Assembly: GCA_023362775.1 (NCBI GenBank)
Contig: JALMGJ010000003.1
Span: 179,339,725-179,403,724 of the forward strand
DNA: 64,000 nt
Direction: 5' to 3'
Origin: Charina bottae
Taxonomy: Eukaryota > Chordata > Lepidosauria > Squamata > Charinaidae
Part shown: positions 54,181-64,000 of the stretch, in pieces
Layout: each line of letters begins with the position of its first letter
How positions within the stretch are numbered: position 1 is the first letter of the stretch
Program-made: the position numbers and the translations under genes
Notes under the pieces: generated by a model
The model's input: the letters and a program-made list of their open reading frames with translations, nothing else
Database searches by the model: none
Told to the model about the DNA's origin: nothing

Positions 54181-57100
54181 CATATATATATATATCCTGA
54201 CGTTCTTCGCTCATCCCTCCCAGGAATCCCCACCACCACCACGATGAGGCAGCACAGCAGGACTTGGGGTGGGGAGATGATTCTGTTTAGAGCCACTTAA
54301 AACTATTTCAATTATTTTCCTTTAGGAACATGACAAGTAAACAAATGCAGACTGTGCTGATGAAACCCAGCTGGGCCAAAGTTGATGAGATTTAGATCCT
54401 TGGATAGGTTTCCACCAAGTGTGTTAAAATTTTGTAAGACTTTATTTTTAACTTTTTGCTTGCTCCATTTTCTTGGTAAGAGTCTCCTGTTTGTTTATTT
54501 CCCTTTTATGGCAAAACTAGCTAACAGAAAAGTGGGGATCTAAGTGAGTGACTATTATATACTCACCCAGCACTTTTCCCCCACAACTGTCCTTTATTAG
54601 CTGAGTGATTGATTCAGCTACTTATTAGGTCATGCAGGATACTTCGCTTTTTAGCCTTACTATAAAGTTTAATGTGATGTGGATATTAACACTTACTCTA
54701 TTAAACTGTCTTAACATAAGAGGTGTAATCAGATGTAGCAGTCTACTGGATGTCATATCTGAAATGTCTCCCAAAGGAATCCAGTAAAGATAAGCATATG
54801 ACTGGCAGAAGTTCCAGCAGTGAAATTTTAGCACTGTTGTCATTGGTGGGTAGTTAAGAAAATGTTTATCTAGTCTAATGCTTCTATGCATAAATAGGTT
54901 TAAAAAATAAGCATCTATTCTACATAAATTTCCATGTTTCTGTTTGCATATTTCTCTTCCCCCTCACTGGAAATCCTTGGATTTGTAGTTCAGCAATATC
55001 TGGTTGGCCCCAAGTTTCCTACCTCTTCTAGGCTAATATATTTTGGAGTAAGATATATAGATTTTGAGGTTAGTTTAGAACATATGTAGGTAAGAGTAGA
55101 TTGTTGGGACTCAGTTTTGCATAGGTTTTCTTTTTTGCCTTCCTGGCTGTAGGGTGGAAACTTGGAAATCTTTAATCTGCATCCAATGATATCTCAAAGA
55201 AGAGTCTGGGAAGGTTTTGATATACTTTACAGATTCTTTTTCTCTGAGTATTCTGTGTCAAGGCACACATCTGGAGCTTGTTTTTAATTCCAGACATTCA
55301 ACCTGGAATTTGTGTCAATAAGAACAAAAAACATTTACAGAGTTCATTTTTCTCTGAGCAAGTGAACATCCAGGATTTGAAGGCTTGCCTAGGCAGAACT
55401 AGGTTTTGAAAGCAGGGGAGAGTTTGGGTGACTCTTTTAAGACTTTAACCATAATGTTTCACTCTTCTAGTGTTGAGGCTATATATACTCAGTATCCAGA
55501 CCTGTCATCCAACATCATTATTTTCTTTCTCTTTCTAGACCCATCTCAGTTACTTAAAAACTTATAGAGTATAACTACACTTAACTAAATGTTGTTTTGT
55601 TTCTGGAAGAATGGGATTATGATTTATTTCTGGGCTTGTTCTGAGTTGAAAGTATTTCTGTCATGTAAAGAAACAGTAGGCCATTGCATCTACGCAGATT
55701 TATTGAAAGTAGTGCCTGGGACTCAACTTACTAAATTTAGTATGGTCCTGCAAATTGCAGAATCAAGTCTGGGCCACTGCCACAAACAGCAGCTGACAGT
55801 AACTGAGGCAGGGTAATATGAGATTCTTCAGATGCTGATCTTCCTAGGGTGTGAACATGTTAGCTTCATGAAAAGTTCATTTGTACTAATATATATGGAT
55901 CTGAACCATATGGATCTTGTTAGGGAAACAGAACCTAGAAATGGACTTCAGACATAGCAGGTAAACACACACCTGGATTTTCCAGGCCCAACAAGGCCCA
56001 TTACATTCATTAGCACAATTCTCTTGCATTCACCTTTTTCTCATGCATACAGTATATAGATTAGACCTTCGGCTCTGGATTCATGCACTCCTCCTGATCA
56101 TTCTCTGTTAAATTGATTGCAGATATTCTAAGATGCTGAAACACTATGATGAAATATGCAACATAGGACAAAGGCCACAGGAGACCCGTCCACCTCCTTA
56201 ATTTGCTACATTTGTCTTCTGTTATTAGTATTCAGTGGCTTCGAATCCTATGATGTGTGAAGCATTCACCTCTATTTGATGAATATTTCTGCCATGGAGA
56301 CCCCTATGACTCTTAATAAAATAAGCTGATGCCCTGCCTTTATGTCATCTTCCCGCAGGAAAAGCAGCAGGATGCTGTCCATATCCATGTTTTGAGATAG
56401 TGTGCTTATTCTGAGCTCATAAACTAGTATCATTCTTGCTACAGTTTCATAAGGAATCAATAGATACTCATTTGCAGGAGATATCTAATCCATGCTGAGT
56501 TGTTGATAGCAAAATTGAGCCTTCTCCTCTCTCTAATAAGTCAAGGGGAGAAAAATAAAAGGTGATAGAAAAAGTACCTCTTATGTTGAACAGTGATATG
56601 TCTTACTGCATAGTTGGTAGTCAGCATAGCTTTAAATAACTTTTTATTCTTTGCCTGAATAACTGTAAGTGTTCCATTATCCCAGTCTGTGTACTGTGCT
56701 GTCCAGCTTCATTGCAGTTCCTAAATTTTTATTGTTACCTGCTTGTAGACATGCTAAAGATCCTTGAGATATTTCATCCACCAAAACTTGAAAAAAATAT
56801 TTTAAGGAATATTCTTGTATGGCAATCAAACTGCTAAACAAAAAAAGAGGACTACATCTCAAAAACAGTTTGCAAAAACCACTGAGATTGGGCCAGCATC
56901 ATGGAAATACAGTAACTGACTTCCAGGTGCTTGAATTTATTCTGAATAGTTCATAGTTCCATAGAAGTCAGCAGTAGTTGTACAGCCTGCTGTTGGAATA
57001 TGTTGTGTATTTCAGGACGATTTCAGCTCGGTGATGGAGAACATAGCATGCATAAGGTGCCAGAAACACCTCCAATATATCCAGGTAGAGAGGGGAAAAT

Positions 57101-57925
57101 TCCAGCCTGAAATTCTGGATTGTTTCCAGACCGTATAGGCTTTCTTGTGGCTTAGTTTATTATTGGAATTCAACCACTGTGGCTTATAAAAAGTGGTTGA
57201 TGGCTTAGTGTGTTGTTTGAATCTAGTTGCTAGAAAATCTTGGGCCAATCATTCTCAGGCTATAGATTTTTGTGAGACAAAAAGAATGAACAGTAAGTGT
57301 TGCCCTGAGCACCTTGGAAGAAGAGTGGGATAAAAATTAAATAATTATATGTGAAGATTATTATGATAATCATGGGACAAAGTTTTCCACTGAAATACAG
57401 TAAATAGGAGCAATACAGCCACCATATTCTTGTGCAGGAAAAAGTAGTATTTGATCTGCCCCTGAAGTTTTGATTTTGAATGTAGCATTTCAACCTCAAT
57501 TTGTTGCATATATAAATGTGGAATTTAGAGGAAGTGATGATTTTTCCCTGCTTTTGATTTATTAGAATTTACAACACTTGCTTCATCACTGCTGTTGGTC
57601 TTTTCCCTCTGATTGTGATTGAAGTATGGTGTAGCAGTTATATTTCAGCATTACCTGGGAATGGAAGGAATATAATCCAGAGGAAAAATGTTCTGATAGG
57701 AGACATGAATGGATGGATGGGAATGAAACAGAACACAGAAAAAGTGATTTGGTCATTTGAAGACCCAAGAATGAATGAGAAGGTGACTGGTGAATATCGG
57801 ATTAGAAAAAAGGTCTGTGGGCTTTTAAGCATAAGTCTTTTCATTCATGCACATAGCAAAGGAATGGGTCCAGCTGAGTGGAGTCCCCTTTTGGTTGTTA
57901 AATAATTACATTTGGATGCCATTTT
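54181..57925. other. Long stretch with no recognised gene
   Basis: A TATATA run lies at 54165-54195. Frames of 60-96 codons occur on both strands but none shows a known domain, and I see no repeat ends. This is the longest unexplained stretch in the window. Confidence 0.45.
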
Positions 57926-57929
57926 ACAT

Positions 57930-58062
57930 TTTATATACTGGGTTGTTTTTTTACATTGAATGGCTACATTTTTCTGTTTATTGTTCGTTTTTGTTGTATG
58001 CAACCCTGAGTCACATTGTTTGAGTTGGGTGATCCTATAAATCCAATAAATAAATAAAGTTG
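57930..58062 (+). repeat. L2-type 3' tail
   Basis: TTGTATGCAACCCTGAGTCA, then TTTGAGTTGGGTGATCCTAT and AAATCCAATAAATAAATAAA, the same tail type as at 7490 and 23336 (inverted). Confidence 0.55.
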
Positions 58063-59539
58063 AATTATGGAATGTTTTGCAGGAATATAAAGTTGAAAGT
58101 TGGTTGCTGAGTATAATTAACAGTAGTATATGATGTAAGTAAAGCATGATTGAGAATAAATAGAATTCTTAACAAACAGTTCAACCTTGAATGGGGAGTA
58201 AGGCAAGGATATTCCAATCCTGTTAGCTGCTCTGTGTTTGAAGCAAAGGGTTTGTTTTGATTTTAAGAAAATCGCAGGGCTGTTTCAACCCTTTGCAAGC
58301 TCACATCGAGGGCTAAACCATTTTGCAAGCTTGGTACCCTACCTGGGCAAAACTAATTCAGGGCATGTCCACTGCGTTACTGCAGAGTGATATACTGTAC
58401 AACAAATTAAGGATAAGCTTTCCTTTACACAAATGACACTCTGTAACACTCTGTCATTTGACACTCTCAAGAACCATAGGATTCTCTATTCTGGGCTTTT
58501 GTAACTTCATCACCAAGATAAATGTTTGAATTTGTGCTGAACTTCCTCAGCTGGCAATTCTATTTCAGCTGACTGACAAATTCTTATTCAAGGTGGAAAA
58601 CTTCAGTTTCTAAGCAGAAAACAACTACATAAGTACGAAGTCCTACACAAACTTCTACACTTTCTTATGTACACATAGAAAACAGTACGTGACTGTTACA
58701 CATCCCAGTTTGCATCTGCACCATGCTATCAATGACTGGCCTGCTTTAAAATCCATAAAGCACCCTGTTAAGTCAATGAATTGTTTGGGAACTTGTCACA
58801 CATGTAGAGCCACAATGCTTGCCTTACACACACTGTTTCAGGGAGATCTATATTCAAATATGCTGTGCCAACATCACAATATGTAAATGGACACCTGTTT
58901 CCACGCTACGCAACCAGAAAACGCACCACACGTAAATATACACTAGATCCACAGTTCATAAACTCCTTCTTGTGAAACAAATCCCTGGGCAACACTGGCT
59001 TTACACTGCAGAGTATTATCAGAAAGAAATGTCTTTCTGAACACTCATCTGGAACCTACAGCTTACTAAAACAAAAGACAGGTTGGTTACTTTTAACACT
59101 TCACCAAAACTCAAACTGACTATCCACAGCTGTGTTCCACTGTTCTTCTTGCCTCTCAAAGGCAGGAGCAACACATCTAGCAAAGACCGGGTTTTCTCAG
59201 GCAACTTGACACACTGTCACCTGCTAAATCACAAATCTGTCAGGCTTCACACCCTGGAATAAGAGGACCCATGAGGAATGACCACTGTGCTTTCCCCATC
59301 ACTATCTCTTTTCCCTAATACCTGACTCCCCCTCCAGGTCCTGCAACTGCTCAGGTGAAATTTCCACTCCTTCACCTGAGGGCCCTTTTTCACACTCGGA
59401 GACTGGGGAACAGAAGAAACCTGAACTGGTTTTTGCCCATCTACTGAACTATGGACAGTGGGTTTACACTAGCAATGCAGCAACACTTCTGCAACCTTAG
59501 CATACAACCTTTCCCAACCAGTAGGCTGCTTAAAAATAA
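58063..59539 (-). other. Unassigned; may include decayed copia downstream of integrase
   Basis: It adjoins recognisable copia integrase at 59540. A 61-codon minus frame at 59019-59204 has no RT motif. I cannot place a boundary. Confidence 0.3.
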
Positions 59540-59883
59540 AGCACTTCTGGAGATTTGGATTTGACCATGGCTTAATGAAACAACGATAAGCCTTGGATTT
59601 TAATCAACAACCAACAACCAACAACTTGAAGCACTCTGCTTCCTTGGTTCTTCCTTCTCTGTGACCTGGGGTTGTGGACACACGCAAATGTTTCACAGAC
59701 ATGCAGGCACTTCAGTGAAGGGCGCTTGCCATACCAAAGAAAAATAACTTCTTTTTACAGTTGAATTCTACTACCTGTTAGTTAGAAAACACACACTGCA
59801 ATCAAGGCAGCCTCTCCCCAGACATGGGATGGCACTTGAGCAACTAACAACAGGCTATTTTTAATGGTATTCACAACACCAAT
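59540..59883 (-). pseudogene. Old copia integrase, C-terminal part
   Basis: Minus-strand translation, with stops, gives VPSHVWGEAALIAV, HREGRTKEAECFKLL and LKSKAYRCF. These line up in order with LPKNVWGEAIMTAN, QRRKGQPKATKLTF and GSKSYRF of the copia element at 13764-14198. It is the downstream half of an integrase split by the BovB at 59884-63104. Confidence 0.65.
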
Positions 59884-59902
59884 TTGTTGTTTATTCGTTC
59901 AG

Positions 59903-62900
59903 TCATTTCCGACTCTTCGTGACTTCATGGACCAGCCCACGCCAGAGCTTTCTGTCGGCCGTCATCATCCCCAGCTCCCCAATGGTTGAGTCCGTCGCCT
60001 CCAGAATACCATCCATCCATCTTGCCCTTGGTCGGCCCCTCTTCCTTTTGCCTTCCACTTTTCCTAGCATCAGCTTCTTCTCCAGGGTATCCTGTCTTCT
60101 CATTATGTGGCCAAAGTACTTCAGTTTTGCCTTTAATATCATTCCCTCAAGTGAGCAGTCTGGCTTGATTTCCTGGAGTATGGACTGGTTTGATCTTCTT
60201 GCAGTCCAAGGCACTCTCAGAATTTTCCTCCAACACCACAGTTCAAAAGCATCTATCTTCCTTCGCTCAGCCTTCCTTATGGTCCAGCTCTCGCAGCCAT
60301 AGGTTACTACAGGGAATACCATTGCTTTAACTATGCGGACCTTTGTTGTCAGTGTGATGTCTCTGCTCTTAACTATTTTATCAAGATTTGCCATTGCTCT
60401 CCTCCCAAGAAGTAGACGTCTTCTGATTTCCTGGCTGCAGTCAGCGTCTGCAGTAATCTTTGCGCCTAGAAATACAAAGTCTGTCACTGCCTCCACTTTT
60501 TCTCCCTCTATTTGCCAGTCATCAATCAAGCTCGTTGCCATAATCTTGGTTTTTTTGAGGTTTAACTGCAACCCAGCTTTTGCACTTTCTTCTTTCACCT
60601 TCGTCATAAGGCTCCTCAACTCCTCCTCGCTTTCAGCCATCAAAGTGGTATCATCTGCATATCTGAGATTGTTAATGTTTCTTCCAGCAATTTTAACTCC
60701 AGCCTTGGATTCCTCAAGCCCAGCATGTCGCATGATGTGTTCTGCGTACAGGTTGAATAGGTAGGGTGAGAGTATACAACCCTGCCGTACTCCTTTCCCA
60801 ATCTTAAACCAGTCCGTTGTTCCGTGCTCTGTTCTTACCGTTGCTACTTGGTCGTTATACAGATTCCTTAGGAGGCAGACAAGATGACTTGGTATCCCCA
60901 TACCACCAAGAACTTGCCACAATTTGTTATGATCCACACAGTCAAAGGCTTTAGAATAGTCAATAAAACAGAAATAGATGTTTTTCTGAAATTCCCTGGC
61001 TTTCTCCATTATCCAGCGGATATTGGCAATTTGGTCTCTAGTTCCTCTGCCTTTTCTAAACCCAGCTTGTACATCTGGCAATTCTCGCTCCATGAATTGC
61101 TGGAGTCTACCTTGCAAGATCTTGAGCATTACCTTACTGGCATGTGAAATAAGTGCCACTGTTCGATAGTTTGAACATTCTTTAGTGCTTCCCTTTTTTG
61201 GTATGGGGATATAAGTTGATTTTTTCCAATCTGATGGCCATTCTTGTGTTTTCCAAATTTGCTGGCATATGGCATGCATCACCTTGACAGCATCATCTTG
61301 CAAGATTTTAAACAGTTCAGCTGGGATACCATCGTCTCCTGCTGCCTTGTTATCAGCAATGCTTCTTAAGGCCCATTCAACCTCACTCTTCAGGATGTCT
61401 GGCTCTAACTCACTGACCACACCGTCAAAGCTATCTCCAATATTATTATCCTTCCTATACAGATCTTCCGTATATTCTTGCCACCTTTTCTTGATCTCTT
61501 CTGCTTCTGTTAGGTCCTTACCATCTTTGTTTTTGATCATACCCATTTTTGCCTGGAATTTACCTCCGATGTTTCTAATTTTCTGGAAGAGGTCTCTTGT
61601 CCTTCCTATTCTATTGTCTTCTTCCACTTCCGCACATTGCTTGTTTAAAAATAATTCCTTATCTCTTCTGGCTAACCTCTGGAATTTTGCATTTATTTGG
61701 GCATATCTCCCCCTATCACTGTTGCCTTTTGCTTTCCTTCTTTCTTGGGCTACTTCCAGTGTTTCAGCAGACAGCCATCTTGCCTTCTTGGTTTTCTTTT
61801 TCTTTGGGACGTTTTTTGTTGCCGCCTCCTGAACAATGTTGCGAACTTCTGTCCATAGTTCTTCTGGGACCCTATCTACTAAATCTAGTCCCTTAAATCT
61901 ATTCTTCACCTCCACTGCATATTCCTTAGGAATATTAGTGAGCTCATATCTAACTGATCTGTGGGTCTTCCCTATTCTCTTTAGTCTGATTCTAAATTTT
62001 GCAATAAGAAGTTCGTGATCTGAACTACAGTCAGCTCCAGGTCTTGTTTTTACCGACTGTATAGATGTCCGCCACCTTTGGCTACAAAGGATGTAGTCAA
62101 TCTGATTTCGGTGTCGACCATCTGGTGAAGTCCATGTATAAAGTCGTCTTTTAGGTTGTTGGAAGAGAGTGTTTGTTATGCACAGTGAGTTGTCTTGGCA
62201 AAATTCTATCAGCCTATGTCCTGCTTCATTTTGTTCTCCCAGACCATGCTTGCCTGTAATTCCAGGTGTCGTCTGACTACCCACCTTAGCATTCCAGTCT
62301 CCTGTAATGAAAATAACATCTCTTTTTGGTGTATTATCTAGTAGGTGCTGCAGATCCTCATAGAACTGATCTACTTCTGCTTCTTCAGCATCTGTGGTTG
62401 GGGCATATATTTGGATCACTGTGATGTTAAATGGCTTACCCTGAATTCGAATTGAGATCATTCTATCGTTTTTTGGATTGTATCCAAGCACTGCTTTAGC
62501 CACTTTATTATTAATTATGAAGGCTACTCCATTTCTTCTGTGGTCCTCTTGTCCACAGTAGTAGATCTGGTGGTCATCTGATGTGAAGTGGCCCATCCCA
62601 GTCCATTTCAGTTCACTGACACCTAAAATGTCTATATTTAATCTTGACATCTCACCAATAACCACATCCAATTTGCCCTGGCTCATAGATCTTACATTCC
62701 AGGTTCCTATGGTGTGTTGATCTTTAGAACATCGGATTCGTCGTTCACCACCAGCACCGTCGGCCGCTAGCCGTCCTTTCGGCTTTGAGCTAGCTGCGTC
62801 ATCACATCTGGGGCTAGTTGAACGTATCCTCTGTTCCTCCCCAGTAGCATTTTGACCATCTTCCGACCTGGGAGTCCCATCTTCCGATGGTATACCGACA

Positions 62901-62923
62901 TATCTTTGGTTGTACTGATCCAT
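59903..62923 (-). CDS. BovB endonuclease-reverse transcriptase
   Basis: The 1,006-residue protein nicks DNA and copies the element RNA at the nick. Endonuclease motifs: Asn76 (GTWNVRS), Glu104 (SELKW), Asp209 and Asn211 (GDWNAK), Asp276 (NQIDYI), Asp302-His303 (SDH). A basic linker (VPKKKKTKKARW) follows. RT motifs: FIDYSKAFD (A), GVRQGCILSPYLF (B) and YADD at 755-758 (C). The C-terminus holds YFGHIMRR and KRKRGRPRARW. All catalytic residues are present. The frame stops at SRK, four codons before the end seen in copy A, because a CGA codon has become TGA, a CpG-type change. The start used is the first Met of the frame; a 64-codon frame overlaps it upstream. Confidence 0.95.
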   Translation of the reverse strand: MDQYNQRYVGIPSEDGTPRSEDGQNATGEEQRIRSTSPRCDDAASSKPKGRLAADGAGGERRIRCSKDQHTIGTWNVRSMSQGKLDVVIGEMSRLNIDILGVSELKWTGMGHFTSDDHQIYYCGQEDHRRNGVAFIINNKVAKAVLGYNPKNDRMISIRIQGKPFNITVIQIYAPTTDAEEAEVDQFYEDLQHLLDNTPKRDVIFITGDWNAKVGSQTTPGITGKHGLGEQNEAGHRLIEFCQDNSLCITNTLFQQPKRRLYTWTSPDGRHRNQIDYILCSQRWRTSIQSVKTRPGADCSSDHELLIAKFRIRLKRIGKTHRSVRYELTNIPKEYAVEVKNRFKGLDLVDRVPEELWTEVRNIVQEAATKNVPKKKKTKKARWLSAETLEVAQERRKAKGNSDRGRYAQINAKFQRLARRDKELFLNKQCAEVEEDNRIGRTRDLFQKIRNIGGKFQAKMGMIKNKDGKDLTEAEEIKKRWQEYTEDLYRKDNNIGDSFDGVVSELEPDILKSEVEWALRSIADNKAAGDDGIPAELFKILQDDAVKVMHAICQQIWKTQEWPSDWKKSTYIPIPKKGSTKECSNYRTVALISHASKVMLKILQGRLQQFMERELPDVQAGFRKGRGTRDQIANIRWIMEKAREFQKNIYFCFIDYSKAFDCVDHNKLWQVLGGMGIPSHLVCLLRNLYNDQVATVRTEHGTTDWFKIGKGVRQGCILSPYLFNLYAEHIMRHAGLEESKAGVKIAGRNINNLRYADDTTLMAESEEELRSLMTKVKEESAKAGLQLNLKKTKIMATSLIDDWQIEGEKVEAVTDFVFLGAKITADADCSQEIRRRLLLGRRAMANLDKIVKSRDITLTTKVRIVKAMVFPVVTYGCESWTIRKAERRKIDAFELWCWRKILRVPWTARRSNQSILQEIKPDCSLEGMILKAKLKYFGHIMRRQDTLEKKLMLGKVEGKRKRGRPRARWMDGILEATDSTIGELGMMTADRKLWRGLVHEVTKSRK

Positions 62924-62961
62924 TTAGTTTTCATGGCAAGAATACTGGGGTGGGTTGCCAT
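62767..62961 (-). CDS. Short upstream overlapping frame of BovB copy C (64 codons)
   Basis: It starts MATHPSILAMKTKW and overlaps the first 157 bp of the main frame in another phase. Length and sequence are nearly identical to 10690-10884 in copy A. It could be the short first frame reported for RTE elements, a regulatory upstream frame or coincidence. Confidence 0.35.
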   Translation of the reverse strand: MATHPSILAMKTKWISTTKDMSVYHRKMGLPGRKMVKMLLGRNRGYVQLAPDVMTQLAQSRKDG

Positions 62962-63104
62962 TACCTTCCCCAGGGATCGTATTTAGTCTGACCTCTCTGC
63001 CACGACCTTCCAGTCTTGGGTGTCCCTTCACGGTTTAGCTCATGGTTTCATTGAGGTGCTCAAGCTCCAGCACCACGACAAGGTAACGATCTCCTTTGCT
63101 GAAG

Positions 63105-63500
63105 ACAACACCAATACTCAGCTAGAATTCCAACATTGGCAAGTCTTTGGGAGAATACTTTCCTACAAAGCCAATTCTGGAACACATGGCTCAGGAACAC
63201 TCCACTACAATCTGACTGGAACTGACCATATTTGCATCCTACTCTTGCTACATACACTTCAAAGCGAGCACAGACCTTCGCTTTAGACTTCAACAAGTAG
63301 CAACAACACAAGCAGGTATGATCATCAACCAGAAAGAACATGAAACTCACACCCCACCATTACTTGGGACATGGGGGCTAACTAGGTCTCTATGAACCAA
63401 CTGAAATGGTCTAGTTAACACTCTGTCACTTTGCCTAGTAACAGACACAGTCCTGATTTAAATTGCTTACACACAATTTACACACAACACAAGAAACTTT
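63105..63500 (-). pseudogene. Old copia integrase, catalytic-core part
   Basis: The minus-strand frame 63350-63116 reads FFLVDDHTCLCCCYLLKSKA and QFQSDCSGVF. These parallel VIVNDYSRYGYCYLLKAK and QLQSDCGGEF in the copia at 14238-14471. The sequence further right (GGTCTCTATGAACCAACTG) lines up with the copia stretch at 14460-14500. The remainder of the element is interrupted by BovB and continues at 59883 and leftward. It is old and heavily mutated. Confidence 0.65.
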
Positions 63501-64000
63501 TGCACATTTCCTGGGTTCTAACTCAGAATGCATTTGGCTATCTGAGACACACTCTCCCATCCCGGGATACTTCAGTACTTTGTGAAAACTTTATGGATGC
63601 ATTTATGATGTGGGGAACATTAAACACACAATGTCCTGTCCACACAATCTCCACAGCATCTCACACACTTGATGTTACAGGTTTTTCTCTAACACACTCA
63701 GCCTCAACACAAGCAGTTTCATATCACAATGAAACATTCAGCAACAAGTACACTCAGACTTGACCAGGGCTGGAACACTGAGGAGAGAAAAACAAGTGTA
63801 CACATACACATTCTTACACAGAAATATCACCTAAAATGACTTGCTGAACTCAAGGCTTGAAATTTGTAACAATAACCGTCCATGTTTACAAACTTTACAG
63901 CGAGCCGAATTCAAAAACAGAGTCTCTGTAGAGAAATGCTTACAAACAGCAGCCGGTAGAGCAGAAGACTCGGATTCGTTGGTTAGCTGACTCCTGGCAT
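63501..64000. other. Probably continuing old copia sequence, not resolved
   Basis: The 110-codon plus frame at 63431-63763 has no known domain. On the minus strand I cannot find clear gag or zinc-knuckle motifs. Confidence 0.3.

Larger units (their letters stand above)
59884..63104 (-). mobile_element. RTE-BovB LINE copy C, full length and nearly intact
   Basis: The 3,221-bp element is flanked by an exact 11-bp target duplication, ACAACACCAAT (59873-59883 and 63105-63115). The 5' end (minus strand) reads CTTCAGCAAAGGAGATCG and the 3' end ...GAACGAATAAACAACAAA. About 3.2 kb is the usual full length of BovB. It encodes a 1,006-codon frame. BovB is the LINE known for repeated horizontal transfer between squamates, ruminants and other animals, with ticks suspected as carriers. 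Confidence 0.96.

Overview
The window looks like intergenic or intronic DNA from a squamate reptile (snake or lizard). I found no host protein-coding exon, tRNA gene or rRNA gene that I can defend. Almost everything recognisable is a transposable element or its relic. The squamate assignment is an inference from the combination seen: several RTE-BovB LINEs, reptile-type L1 and L2-clade LINEs, tRNA-derived SINEs ending in CCTTTA or TAAA repeats, short palindromic hAT elements, Ty1/copia elements, a Penelope-like fragment and a chromodomain Ty3/gypsy element.

Layout, left to right. 1-9.5 kb: AT-rich DNA with short hAT-type elements (781-909, 3911-4173, 4386-4673, 8573-8843, 9013-9281), an L2 fragment with a perfect inverted repeat (2180-3155) and a composite SINE (5540-6054). 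9.5-16.1 kb: minus-strand Ty1/copia sequence, with a 3'-type LTR at the left and a different 5' LTR at the right, split by a frameshifted plus-strand BovB (10550-13752). 16.4-25.8 kb: an internally deleted L1, two tRNA-SINEs, an L1 ORF2 fragment, a Penelope-like fragment and two L2 fragments, one of them hit by a 189-bp BovB tail. 25,985-31,568: a complete and very young sushi-type chromovirus with 235-bp LTRs differing at one base, a 5-bp target duplication, gag, pol and a self-complementary primer-binding site. It was later hit by a short poly(A)-tailed insertion between gag and pol. 31.6-46.7 kb: mostly unrecognised DNA with hAT elements, a Penelope-like fragment nested in a SINE, a GC-rich DNA element with tandem repeats, and L1 remains. 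46.7-48.8 kb: a 5'-truncated BovB. 48.8-59.5 kb: SINEs, a decayed RTE LINE (about 51,980-54,180) and long stretches with nothing recognised. 59.5-63.5 kb: a full-length, almost intact minus-strand BovB with an 11-bp target duplication, sitting inside an old copia integrase.

The elements do not form a shared pathway, but their nesting gives relative ages. The L2, copia and MIR-like relics are old hosts of insertions. BovB, hAT and CCTTTA-tailed SINE insertions are younger, with readable target duplications. The chromovirus is among the youngest, and the poly(A) insertion inside it is younger still. The most informative feature is the chromovirus priming signal: a 13-nt perfect complement between the PBS and the predicted 5' end of its own transcript, with a TATA-like box 28 bp upstream of that start. 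Coordinates backed by target duplications are exact to a base or two; other element boundaries are approximate.
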